DNA from: Glebionis coronaria
Taxonomy: Eukaryota > Streptophyta > Magnoliopsida > Asterales > Asteraceae
DNA: 64,000 nucleotides
Assembly (NCBI GenBank): GCA_025667525.1
Contig: CM046875.1
Coordinates: 285,466,140-285,530,139, forward strand
Direction of reading: 5' to 3'
Shown: one piece after another, positions 28,374 through 38,789 of the stretch
Layout of the letters: each line of letters opens with the position of its first letter
Numbering within the stretch: position 1 is the stretch's first letter
The notes under the pieces: generated by a model
The model's database searches: none
Told to the model about the DNA's origin: nothing
Seen by the model: the letters and a program-made list of their open reading frames with translations, nothing else
Made by a program: the position numbers and the translations under genes

Positions 28374-28700
28374 ATTCCGATGGTTATTCTGATGGCTTTT
28401 CAGATGGGATTATTCCGATGGGATTATTCTGATGGGATTATTCCGATGGGATTATTCCGATGGGATTATTCCGATGGGTATTTACACTTTTTGCGATGGG
28501 AGATTCAAATGGAAACATTGCGATGGGTATTTCTGATATATTACGATGGAGTGCTTTGTCCATTGCGTTGGGAGTGGTATTATTGCGATGGAATTCTGAA
28601 CATTGGGATGGCCTCTTTTGACTCATTGTGACGAGTTCTTTGCAAAACATTGCGATGACTCATATAAACATTGCGACTGAGTTGACTCTTTCTTAGAAAT
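28374..28700 (+). repeat. ATTCCGATGGG / ATTGCGATGGG array in element D
   Basis: From 28374 to 28480 a 15-bp unit GGGATTATTCCGATG is repeated about six times. From 28490 to 28700 come spaced variants such as TTGCGATGGG, TTACGATGG and ATTGCGATGAC. In sense orientation it shares the core ATTCCGATGGG with the E LTR array. Confidence 0.85.
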
Positions 28701-29393
28701 CATTGCGATGACTCAACCAAAACCTTTCAACATCAGCCTTTTAACTCCACAACACAAATCAAAATCTATATCCTATTCCATTTCGACAAGAACATCTCGT
28801 GATTTTGACCGTACACGTCAGATGATGCTTCCGAGAGTTCGTCACCGTCATGGGGGAAGAACGTGTATTTTGGGGTACTTAGTTCAACTTCCAAGTGGAA
28901 GTATTCTACAAGCGTGAGAAGATTTGTTGCTGATTTCTTACATGTTCCCCCAAACACATAATCATGAAGAACAAAAATGTCAAGTAGCAGTTACTTGCTG
29001 TGCTTTGCTTCTTCTTCTACAAAATTCTGTTGTGCACTTTAAATGTCAAAGAAGAAGATTGCTCAAGCTACAGATTCTACTCAAGATAGGGATATTGGTT
29101 TGGGGGGAAGCTGATTCAGAAGCTTCGTCAAAAAGAAGTCTATGAAGAAAGCTTTTCAAGACATGTGGTATGAGTTAGGGGGAAGTTAATCTTGTTCATA
29201 CATGATACAATGGTTCCTCCATAAGCAAAGACAAAGAGGATTCAAACTGGGGTATAAGTTTTTCTAGAAGACTTGAAGACAACGACGTCATCCTCAGCAT
29301 TGGAAGCAAACTTAATACTATCATATTTTGTTGTATTTGCATTTGTTAGGAACATTGTAAGTAATTCCGTATGTCTCTACATTGGAGGAAGAT

Positions 29394-29681
29394 TGTTAGC
29401 CTTAAAGTGTGAGCGACTAACGGAATTTCATTAGTTTCATAGCCGGGACTTGCAGGGACTATTAATGTCATATGTAAGTAGTTCAAGTCTCGTGATATAT
29501 ATACCCCTCCATACTTCCATGGAGGGGTGAGGTGTGTCATTCACTTTTTTTCTTTCTCTCTCTAATAAAACACATATTAGAGCAACTCTCTCTCTTTCTC
29601 TCACTAACCATGGCTAAACATCTCTATCACCCTCCCCGACTTCCGAATCGAAGCCGTGTTCATAGTGAATCCAAGTTAACA
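29394..29681 (+). repeat. 3' LTR of element D
   Basis: 288 bp, closely matching the 5' LTR, with the same TATA box (29496-29503), the same abutting hairpin (29504-29527) and a polyadenylation-like AATAAA. It ends GTTAACA, then CATGT. Confidence 0.92.
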
Positions 29682-31137
29682 CATGTAATTCTTCTAAATC
29701 TGTCAGTAGGCTCATATAGGTTTGATTTTGAGTGCTTAGGTTTGAAAACTTGTTATTTAGTTAGTTTTTAGGTTATATTTGTTGTGCTTTCTATGGTATT
29801 GAAGTTTAGGGTGCATTTGGGATAGCTAAAACCAACTCAAAACTCATCAGATTGCTAAATAGATCAGCAACCTAGCCATCAGACCCCCTAGACATATCAG
29901 TGACTGTAATATGCTTATTTGGTGCTCTATTTATTTTGAAAATTCGTGTTTTCTTTCTTGCATTGACACCCCACACTCCACTGAGTGTGGGGGTGCCCTT
30001 TATTCCAGAAAATACCAACAAACAAGCTCTCAATTAGCCTTAGTCATTTTTCTGAGATCAAGCAGTGGGAAAAAGTTCCCAATGATAAGCCTTTTGTTCC
30101 CACTGCTCCACTAGCAGACAAAAGGAATCAGCAAGTCATTTTCAGTTTTCATGTTTTTTTGTCTCTAGTGCCCAAATCTTTGCATTTTTTATTCTTTTCA
30201 ATTTTCCCAGTCATATTATTTATTTTAAGATTTTTCAGAAAGTTAGTTTTATTTTTTTGATTAATTTTGTTATTTTTAGCATAATTTAGATTTTTATTAA
30301 GTTTTTAATATTCTGATTTTGTCTTTAGTGTTAAAAAAGTTGTGTTTTTCAGTATTTCCAATTTTCTTAATTTAAGTAGTTTATTTTAAGATTTTCAGAA
30401 AAAGAATTTCATTTTTCCCTTTATTTAATTATTTTTTAAAATTATTTTAAGTTTAAATTAGTTTTTAATTAAATTGTTTTTGTCTTATTTGGTCAAAATT
30501 TATTTTTTTAATTTTTTTCATTTTTCCTAGCTTTAGTTAAGTAAAGTAGGATTTTCAAAAAAGTAAAATTATTTTATTATTTTTTATGATTATTTTAGTT
30601 TAAAAAGTGTTTTAGCCTTTAAAGAATAGAAAAATAGTTTTAAAATTTTAGTAAAATACTTTTTATTGTTTAATTAATATAAGTAAGATATTTTTTTTGA
30701 TAAAATAATATTTTGGGCTTTTTGTTAATTAAGTTCAATTTTAGGGCTTTAATTAGCATTTAAAATTGAATATTTGATTAATAAAAGGTTATAAAATTTA
30801 TTTATAGAATTTTGATTCTTATTTATATTATTTCAGACTTAGATTTAATTTTTAATTTGGTTTTAGCTTAAAATTTTTAATTTCGTCGCGTTTTAAGTAT
30901 TTACGTTTACGTTTTACGTCATTCGTCGTAGTGTAACTCGTCTTTTAATTTTCTCTCTTCACAACCAAAAATGACACTAATCCAAACTTGATTTTTATAT
31001 AATTGGCATCTAATACACATACACCTCCTTCGAGAACGAACTCGCACTTATTCGGTTTTACGGTTTTCCTAAATCGTAACGCTTAATACTTGTCCATTAT
31101 ACGTCTTTTTCCTAAAAGCGTATTTTTACTACTATCA

Positions 31138-31199
31138 GTGACCCGACCCGAATAGGAGTATTCAGGTTCGGGTTGGGTCGGATTTTTCGACACCCCTAG
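31138..31199. mobile_element. hAT-like MITE remnant (one end only)
   Basis: The stretch is dense in ACCCG / CGGGT repeats and ends GACACCCCTAG, the same terminal style as the complete MITE at 53697-54427. Its other half is missing, as expected if element G was inserted in it. Confidence 0.5.
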
Positions 31200-31201
31200 T
31201 T

Positions 31202-31386
31202 GTACATAAGATGTTCAACAGAGTATTCTATATGTTATCATTGTACATGATTTTTTCAATGGATGAGTCGAAATATCATCGTTTTACATGATATGTTCGA
31301 CAGAGTATTGAATATGTTATCGTTATACATGAGACGTTCAACGGATGAGTTGAGATGTGGCATCGTTATACATGAGATGTTTAACA
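31202..31386. repeat. 41-43 bp tandem repeat with alternating units
   Basis: Units start at 31202, 31243, 31284, 31325 and 31368, each with TACATGA...TTC. Units 1 and 3 share AACAGAGTATT...ATGTTATC; units 2 and 4 share GGATGAGT. This gives an A-B-A-B order with an 82-84 bp higher period. Confidence 0.7.
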
Positions 31387-31409
31387 AAGGGGTATATGTG
31401 AAAATATAC

Positions 31410-32817
31410 TAGGCAACCCTACTGAAGCGGACCTAAAAGTTCTCCGTGACTCAAATATTCGGGTGCCCGGTTCGTGGTGTTAGGCTTCTTGGGGGGTCTG
31501 TTAGTAGGGATTATGAGTTTTCTTATTATTTTGTTGCGTGACGAGTTTCCAAATCCATTTCTCTGCTGGATGCTATTCGTAGGCTTAATGACCCGCAGTG
31601 TGAGCTTCTTCTTCTTCGCAATTGTGCAGGGGTTGTGAAGTTGGGTTTTGCTTTGAGGACTTGTCCTCCTGGATTTCTTGGTGGCGTTAAGGTTGAGTTT
31701 GATCAAGACTTGCATACTTCGTTGGAGGTGATTGTTACTGGTTCATGTCCCGGGTTTGGAGATTGGCAGTGGAGGCTTGCCACTCTGCCCATTAGACTTG
31801 GTGGTCTTGGGGTATCGTGTGCTGAGGATATCGGGTATTTTGCTTTCATTGCCTCTCGTTTGCAGTCTAGTTCTTTTCAAGATCTCATTTTGGCTTGGTC
31901 TGGGATTGTTTTGCTGGGTTCTATATTTCTGTCTACCCTGGATGCTTTCTCGACTTTTTGTGGTGTTGATGCTCTCTCTGTTACCTCTAGTTCTCCTGCC
32001 CCCAGTTTATGAAGTCTTTGTCAATGAGATATTTTGGTATCATTGATGGACTTCTTTCGTCACGATATAGTTTGACTAGTCTCCAGGAAGCTCTTCTTAG
32101 TTGCGTGCGTTCTCCTCATGCACATGATTATCTCTATACTATTCCTATTGATGGGTTGGGCAGCGGATGAACCCACGTCAGTTTAGAGTTGTCCTGTTTT
32201 ATCGTTTGGCGGTTCCTTTGTTTCCTGATGGATCTTCATGTCCGAGTTGTCACGTGCATCGGTTGGACCAGTGGGGTGACCATGCTGTTCACTGCTCTAG
32301 TGAGGTGGGTGTGAAGTTTCAGCATAATCTGGTGCGTGATATGTTGGTTGATATATGTTCAAGAGTTGGTGTTACTGTGCAGAAAGAGGCTCCTATGGGA
32401 TTTCTTTCAGCTGATGGACGAGACCTTCATCCAGCGTATTTATTGTTGCATAATTGGGCCCAAGGCAAAGACGCTTGCTTGGATGTCACGGGCGTCTCAC
32501 CTTTTGCTGGTGCGGGTTTAGATTCGTGGGTCCTCGGGATTGCTTTGGGGACTGCTGCTCAGAAGAAAAGGAGGAAGTATTCTTCTATTTGTGCAGAGCA
32601 CGGTTATTCGTTAATCCCTTTTGCCTTCTTTACTTTTGGGGAGCTTGACGAGGAAGCCCTGGTTACTCTTTCGCGTCTCAAGCGCTTATCTGTTTGTCAT
32701 TCCAATTATGCTAGGAGTGGCTTTTTCTATTTTCTAGACTTGGTTTCTGTATTCAAAATGGGTGGGAGATCAACTTGTTTCGCGGCTCCCTTCCAATTTT
32801 GTGTGATTAATAAATAA
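31410..32817 (+). pseudogene. Non-LTR retrotransposon, C-terminal part (RT tail, CCHC motif, nuclease-like domain)
   Basis: From about 31540 one reads RRLNDPQCELLLLRNCAGVV, then LRTCPP, then GDWQWRLATLPIRLGGLGVS and YFAFIASRLQS, the segment after reverse transcriptase in a widespread family of non-LTR elements. After a frame break, an open frame at 32167-32817 has the CCHC-type motif CPSC...GDHAVHC and the block GRDLHPAYLLL...DACLDVTGVSP. In relatives I remember, the first part reads RPAD and may belong to a nuclease domain; HPAY would be altered. Frameshifts near 31500 and 31980-32160 disable it. The 5' part is missing, a normal outcome of incomplete reverse transcription. Confidence 0.7.
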
Positions 32818-32824
32818 AAGATTT

Positions 32825-32826
<2 letters not shown>

Positions 32827-32868
<42 letters not shown>
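32827..32868. repeat. (ATT)n tail of the non-LTR element
   Basis: About 14 ATT units lie 9 bases after the stop codon of the nuclease-like frame and the AATAAA-like AATAAAAG. Simple-repeat tails of this kind end some plant non-LTR elements. Confidence 0.85.
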
Positions 32869-32869
<1 letters not shown>

Positions 32870-33222
32870 CACGTCTTGTGGGTTTGTTTGGTGGGCAGGT
32901 CTTGTAGGTTTCGGTTGTTTCTTTTGCTTCCACGTCTTGTGGTTTCGTTAGGGTGGTCAGGGTCTTGCTGGTTCGTTAGGTGGGGTAGCTTCGGTTGGAT
33001 TGGTTTTGATTGTTGCTGTTGTGGGTTTCCTTGTTTTGTTGCTGTTGTGAGTTCGTTTGGCTTGCGGTTGATGTGTTTTTGGTTGTTCGTTTGTTGATCG
33101 TTTGTTGAGTGGTTGCTTATAGTTTAGGTTGTTATAGATTAGGTTGTTTAGTGGCGGCTGGTGGTGTTTGTTTTAGATTAGGTTTTTTAGTGGCGACTTG
33201 TGGAGTTCGCTATTGATTTGGT
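32869..33222 (+). other. G/T-rich stretch, probable 5' UTR of a second non-LTR element
   Basis: The stretch is strongly G/T-biased on the plus strand, with CCACGTCTTGTGG at its first base and again near 32930. No convincing coding signal. It sits between the (ATT)n tail and the N-terminal frame, so a 5' untranslated region is the simplest reading. Confidence 0.45.
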
Positions 33223-34326
33223 TTGGTTGGTGTCATGGTGGTTGTTCGGTTTCATTGTTCGTTTGTTGGTCTTAATGGTTGTCGAGATGGTAGTGGGAAT
33301 GGGCTTACTAAGTCGTCTTTAATTATTCATCTTCGTGATAAACATTTTAGTGGTGATGCACTAGCTTGTACAAAACAATCCATTCTTTCCGATTTGGTTG
33401 TATGAGAGGGCTGAGTTAACCTTCAAGGGTATGGGGATTTGGTTGTGTGGTGGTTGTTTCACTACGCACATGTTTCGGTCTAAGTGTCGACATGGTAAGG
33501 GGTCGGATTTTGTACCACCTCCTGATTGTGTTGATGGTATTGTTCAATTTGTTCTTTATGACCTCCCTAAGCCTCCTGTTCCATCTTGTCCGCTGCATCT
33601 TGTTAGTGGTGATGATGAAGTACGCGACTCACATTGTGGTTTTGATTTAGGGACACTTGATAGCTTATTTTCTAAAGGGTTGCGTACCGTTAAATCTATC
33701 CCTCCAAAGTGTCGTTTAGGTTTTTCTCGTGTCTTGAAAGGTGCCCTTGACAGGGTGGTTAACAAGCCTGATGACATCTCTTCTTGGGTTCGTTTGATTG
33801 TTTTGCCTCTTTGTCTTCTTAAAACCTTTCGTCCGAGAGGTAATCTAGAGTGTAGGTCTGTTATCAAGAGGCAAAGACAAGAGGAGTATATTATTAATGC
33901 TATTCGTTCTTGGGAGACGTTGGACGGTAGTTTACAGCTTCTTAGAGAGTGTTTGGCTAAATCTTCCCCGCTTTATATGATGTTCTTAGTGAGGATAGTG
34001 GGTTGGTTGAGCAGAATATTAAGCAGTGTAGACGGAAGATTTCTGATGGGCATTATTCTGCAGCCGTCAAAGTTCTTTCCTCATCTGGTGTGGCTCCTTA
34101 TAATGATACTACTCTTGTAGATTTAAAGGATAAGCATCCTTTTGTTCTTGCTCCTTCTTTACCAGATATACCTCTTGATCTTCATCCCCTTGTTGTTTCT
34201 CAATCTGTGGTTCTTGATGTGATCAATATTTTTCCCCGAGGTACGTCTTGTGGGCGGGATGGGTTGCGGGCCCAACACCTTTTAGATTGTTTGAGCAGTG
34301 CTTGTCTTCAACCTATCGACGCTTGA
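33223..34326 (+). pseudogene. Non-LTR retrotransposon, N-terminal part (zinc finger and start of RT)
   Basis: An in-frame ATG at 33235 begins a C2H2-like finger (FHCSFVGLNGC...IIHLRDKHF). A one-base frameshift near 33400 leads into a long frame with CGGCFTTHMFRSKCRHG, a second Cys/His cluster. Another shift near 33990 leads to AAVKVLSSSGVAPYNDTTL and FPRGTSCGRDGLRAQHLLD, which corresponds to the first reverse transcriptase block (PGTxGGxDGLRPQHL) of the same family as the C-terminal fragment upstream. It stops there, 3'-truncated, at a short repeat. The two fragments lie 3' half first, so they come from two insertions or a tandem. Confidence 0.7.
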
Positions 34327-34401
34327 CTTCTTCTTGTCAACGCTTGATCTGTCAGCGTTTGTTTTCTTCCTATCAACGCTTGTTTTCCTCTTGTTAGCGC
34401 T
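34306..34401. repeat. Degenerate ~20-bp tandem repeat
   Basis: About four to five units around TATCAACGCTTGTTTTCCT. They lie exactly where the reverse transcriptase frame breaks off, so the repeat may mark the rearrangement point. Bases 34402-34432 up to the C LTR hold nothing I recognise. Confidence 0.55.
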
Positions 34402-35739
34402 CAAGTGAAGTGGCTACATTTTATTCCCAACAGCGGGACAGTAACCAATCACTTCTGTTGGGACATTTAAGTCACCTAAACATATAATCATAAGCATTCA
34501 TCATATTGGTTCATAAAAATCCAAACTCATGATCACAATTAATAATAATTACTTGAGAATTATTTTAAAGCTTTAAATATATAGATATATATATTTTTCT
34601 CACATCATGAATGACATTACGTTACGACATCAACTATTCTTATTATTAAACATTACCTTTAACCATTTTAACTTATTTAAACTAAGTTGTCATACATTTT
34701 AATAAAGTAAATTATTTTCTCATCTAAATATGACCATACTTTCACCAAGGATCCCAAACTTAACCAAAATCAACCTAGACTTAAACATACTCACAAAATA
34801 CTATACCTATACTCCTAGTGACTATACTTAGACATAAAAATTAAACATAAAAATACCCTAGACTCACAATATAGCCGAATGTATACATATACATAACATT
34901 AAATACCAAAAACCTTTACCAATTACACTTTTGACTTCTAGACTTTGTACAACACATTTCATTAAATCATACACTATAGATAACACTATCTTTTTCCCTT
35001 GACTAGCCAATACCACCAGTTTGTATTCAAAACCAAGACACCATGTACCATTTTGGGCATTTAAAGAATGTACTAAACTAACTATACTAGTATCATGAAA
35101 ATAAGACACCTAGCACACTCCATTTGACACTAGACGTGTGCTAGAACACATCCACACAACCATTTCACTTGTACAACTTTTCCATTTATCATAAACACTA
35201 TACAAGTCATACATTGTACCCTTGGAAGCTTAACATGTGACGGAAAAGAGCATGTTGGGGTCATATGTATATATTAGCTTATTAAAGCCATGTACCTACA
35301 TGGTACATACTAAAATCTCCATATCTAGCTAACTATCTCTCTCATAGACGTGTATAAGCCCAAATCCACACCTCTCAATCTTACTTTGTGATATTTATCA
35401 AACTTTAGAACTCACACATCACATACTATACTCACATTCGGATATACACTCAACAAAACACCTAGACGAACTCCTAGAATTTACTTTTATCCAATCTTAG
35501 TCTTCACCAAGCATTTAGTGCTTATTATCCAAGATATTTAGCATTCAAGTCAAGTCCAAGATAATCCTAAGTCATTATAAGAAGAAACCGACGTCTAGGA
35601 CTCCTAAACCCTAGTCATCACCAAGTTTATCTTGAAACAAGTAAGTATGTGTCCTCTCTAAACTTTTCCTTACTCATTTTACTTCTCATGCATGTTTATG
35701 CTATAAAAATGGAGTTAGGAGTACATGCATACTTTTAAA

Positions 35740-36330
35740 ACTTGTAAACAAACCCTAAAAAACATATAAGCCCACCGCTTATATGGTGTCCATGGGTAAT
35801 CTTGATTCAAAACCCTAATACTTGTAAGAATATGCATGAAAAACTTAGTGTAAGCCCTAAAGTAAATTGCTAAGTCATAAAAGTGTATAAAAAGTAATAT
35901 AAGCCGAAACTTATAAGCATATATAAGCCCATAAATCATAAAAGCCTAGACCTATATAATCTAGACATTTAAGCCTATAAAACATATATAAGCCGAGACC
36001 TAAAAATATATATAAGCCATGACATAGAATTTCTAAAACCTAATATAAGCCGAAACCTATAACTTATATAAGCTAAGTCATTTAAAACCCTAAAACTTAT
36101 ATAAGCCGAAACCTAAAACCATATATAAGCTAGGCCATGTAAACCCTAAAAGCTATATAAGTCGAGACTTAGAAATATTTAAGCTAACTCATTTAAGCCC
36201 TAGAAATGTTAAATAAGTCGAGTTATATAAGCTCTCTTATAAGCCATAAATAAGCCGAATATAAATAAGCCCATGACTTATTTTTAATCTTAGTAATAAT
36301 AAGGTATAAGCCCAATAAGCAAATTACATT
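35740..36330. repeat. ATAAGCC(GA)-motif field in C 5' LTR
   Basis: About 20 irregularly spaced copies of ATAAGCC, ATAAGCCGAAACC and ATAAGCTxxGxC variants. The same field is at 47420-47960 in the 3' LTR. Spacing is not constant, so it is a motif field and not a tandem satellite. Confidence 0.8.
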
Positions 36331-37257
36331 TACTAGCCCATGTAATAAATTACTAGTTAAGTAAACAAGCCCATTAGGCTATTTAACCCAAGCCGAAACC
36401 CTACTGGGCCAGTCAAGCCCAAAAACTGTTTTGGGAGACTTTGCGTGCCCTTATTGAAAATTGGTGAAAGTTAGGGTCGATTTTGTAACTTAATAAAACA
36501 TGTGAATGTGATTTCGTCCAAGGGGCGAATGTGTAAATTACGAAAGTATAGGGTGCGTTTGTTTTAAACCAAGAACTAAATGAAACCATAAGGACTAATT
36601 GTGTAAATAATGAAACTTATTATAAGCCCTAGTTGCCTTTTTAAATATTCCGAGACCTTAAGGGTCATTGTTGTCACTTTTGAAAACTCATTACAAGCCC
36701 TAGTCTAATATTTAAACATGCCGAGACTTTAAGGACCAAAGGTGTCATTTTAGAAACTTGTTACAAGCCCTAACTATTACTTTTAAATAATCCGAAACTT
36801 TAAGGACCAATTGTGTCATTTTGAAAACCTAAAACAAACCCTAACCCTAACCTAATTATTTCCTAGACATAAGGGGGGTGTTTGGTCATTTCCCCAAAGT
36901 TTTGTAAGCCCTAGGGGCGTTTTTTTTAAATAAACTAAACGGACAAGGACTAACGACGCAATATAGTTAATGAACGAAACCTTAAAGGATATTTTTGGTA
37001 AGTTGTTATACTAACAAGGACTCAAGTGTAATTTAAGTTAATTAAAAATATTAATAAATTATTTTATTGATAAATTAACTTAGCCGTTTGGATAATTAAA
37101 CAAATTACTAAATCTATTCGCGAAACCTTATAAACTGACAAATCCCGTTAACTATTTTTTTGAAGCCTTAAGAAAAGTAAATTATATTTTATTTTCTTAC
37201 AATAAATTAAATAATATAAAATCTAGTTATTTAATTTATTACCCATTTTACTAAACA

Positions 37258-37472
<215 letters not shown>

Positions 37473-38434
37473 GAAACTAAAAATATATATATTTACAATT
37501 CACTATAAGTGTAAACACTTAAACAGTCGTAATAGCTTATTAATTTGTGATCATGTATTTTCAACCATACATCCATCATGCGTTGTTAATTATGCATTTA
37601 CTAAGGCACTTAAAATTACTTAGGTAATTTCTCTAGTTCGTGATCATACTGTGCCAGTTTATTCAGTGACATCATCCTCACATCACTACCACTAAGGTGA
37701 GTTCATGGCCCCATCTTTACTGTTTTATAACTGGGGGAGAAAACATACAAAAACTATATATATTTTAAATATGCAAAACATGAACTGATGACAACAACAA
37801 TTTATTGCCTATTGTTTGCCCCATACCCGTGGACTGTAATAGTTAATAGTGTAGCGCGAAATGTATGAATAGATACATTCGGGTATTGACAACACCCGGC
37901 CAGCGTGACTTGCTATCACAAAACGCTTAGGCCAAGCAACAGGTTTATATCATTGTCGGACTAAGGGAACAACATCAGGACAGATCCAAATGGGCGTACT
38001 GAGCATCTTTTGTCTAGCTTCTATTACAGGGCAATAGGAACTACTATAGTATTGGACTGTGATTGTCCTACTATGATCGTGATGTTTGGCATATTAGTAA
38101 CTTATTTATTTAACTAAACCTATGAATTCACCAACTTCGTGTTGACCCCCACATTTTACTCTATATGTTTTCTCAAGAAAATAAAGCAGGTTCATGCATT
38201 GGATTCCAGCATTTTAGGGAGCATCATGTCTACCATTGGGCTGGGATATTTACTTCAGTCTTATAATAAATGTGGTTTTACAAACAAGATCCTAAGTGTG
38301 TACAATTAATTCATGTAATATGTTTCAAATGACTTTTATGATCATTGCTCTATATATTGTGTGTTATCGATCCACCCAAGTAACACCCCACGTACTATTC
38401 CGCTGCATTTGACCATCAGGGGGTGTTACAGAAA

Positions 38435-38446
38435 TGGTATCAGAGC
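38435..38446 (+). other. Primer binding site of element C
   Basis: TGGTATCAGAGC, an exact initiator-Met-type site, 4 bases after the LTR end at 38430. Confidence 0.88.
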
Positions 38447-38789
38447 GCATAGTTATAGAGAACCAAATCGATAATAAAAAATTTAAAAATATAATAAAAC
38501 TTTTAAACTGGACTATAACTGAACTTTTAAAATCAATGAAATAAAAAGAAAGTTGATTTTTGGGGAACCTTTATAAGTTAGGCATATAACATATAGAGCA
38601 TACATATTATGTGAACTAACTTCACACTGATTTATAACCTTCGAGTTAATAAATCACCTAAGTATCTACTCATACTTTTAACGAGCGTAGTTAAAAGACA
38701 TAAAACCGCATCACATATGCATTTTAAAAACTTTTTGAATTGTGTAAGCTAAAAACTTACTCAACTTTGAAACGCTATTTTCAGATATC
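38447..38789 (+). other. Leader of element C
   Basis: An AT-rich untranslated stretch between the primer site and the upstream ORF; nothing else seen. Confidence 0.6.

Larger units (their letters stand above)
28000..29393 (+). other. Internal region of element D, no long ORF
   Basis: No frame above about 83 codons, and no gag, protease, reverse transcriptase or integrase motif. The first 700 bases hold an ATTCCGATGGG-type array (28374-28700). The rest has TTGGGGTACTTAG- and GGGGGAAG-like stretches reminiscent of Copia-type leader and 3' regions, a weak resemblance. A purine tract at 29383-29391 precedes the 3' LTR. Confidence 0.7.
27709..29681 (+). mobile_element. Element D: complete non-autonomous LTR retrotransposon with target duplication
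   Basis: Two LTRs of 291 and 288 bp, each running TGTTAGCC to GTTAACA, flank a 1.39-kb internal region. The 5-bp target duplication CATGT is perfect (27704-27708 and 29682-29686). A primer site follows the 5' LTR, and GGAGGAAGA precedes the 3' LTR. The internal region has no gag or pol frame, so the element would depend on proteins from another element. At 1973 bp it falls between typical TRIM and LARD sizes. It is inserted in the G LTR, in the same orientation. Confidence 0.92.
25625..31137 (+). repeat. 3' LTR of element G, split by element D
   Basis: It is the inverted counterpart of the H LTR, 3535 bp after removing element D and its target duplication (27709-29686). It starts CGATGAGACT after the polypurine tract and ends ACTATCA. 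The normal first base T is C here, with a matching A-to-G change in the partner arm of the terminal hairpin (25625-25656). GTGACCCGACC follows, which is a hAT-like MITE remnant and not a primer site, so this is a 3' LTR. No coding capacity. Confidence 0.85.

Noticed and set aside
32727..32933. Minus-strand frame with a poly-Ile stretch
   Set aside because: It is the reverse translation of the (ATT)n tail of the non-LTR element.
35740..36330. CCCTAAA-like telomere repeats in the C LTR
   Set aside because: AAACCCTAA occurs a few times but never in tandem; the dominant motif is ATAAGCC.
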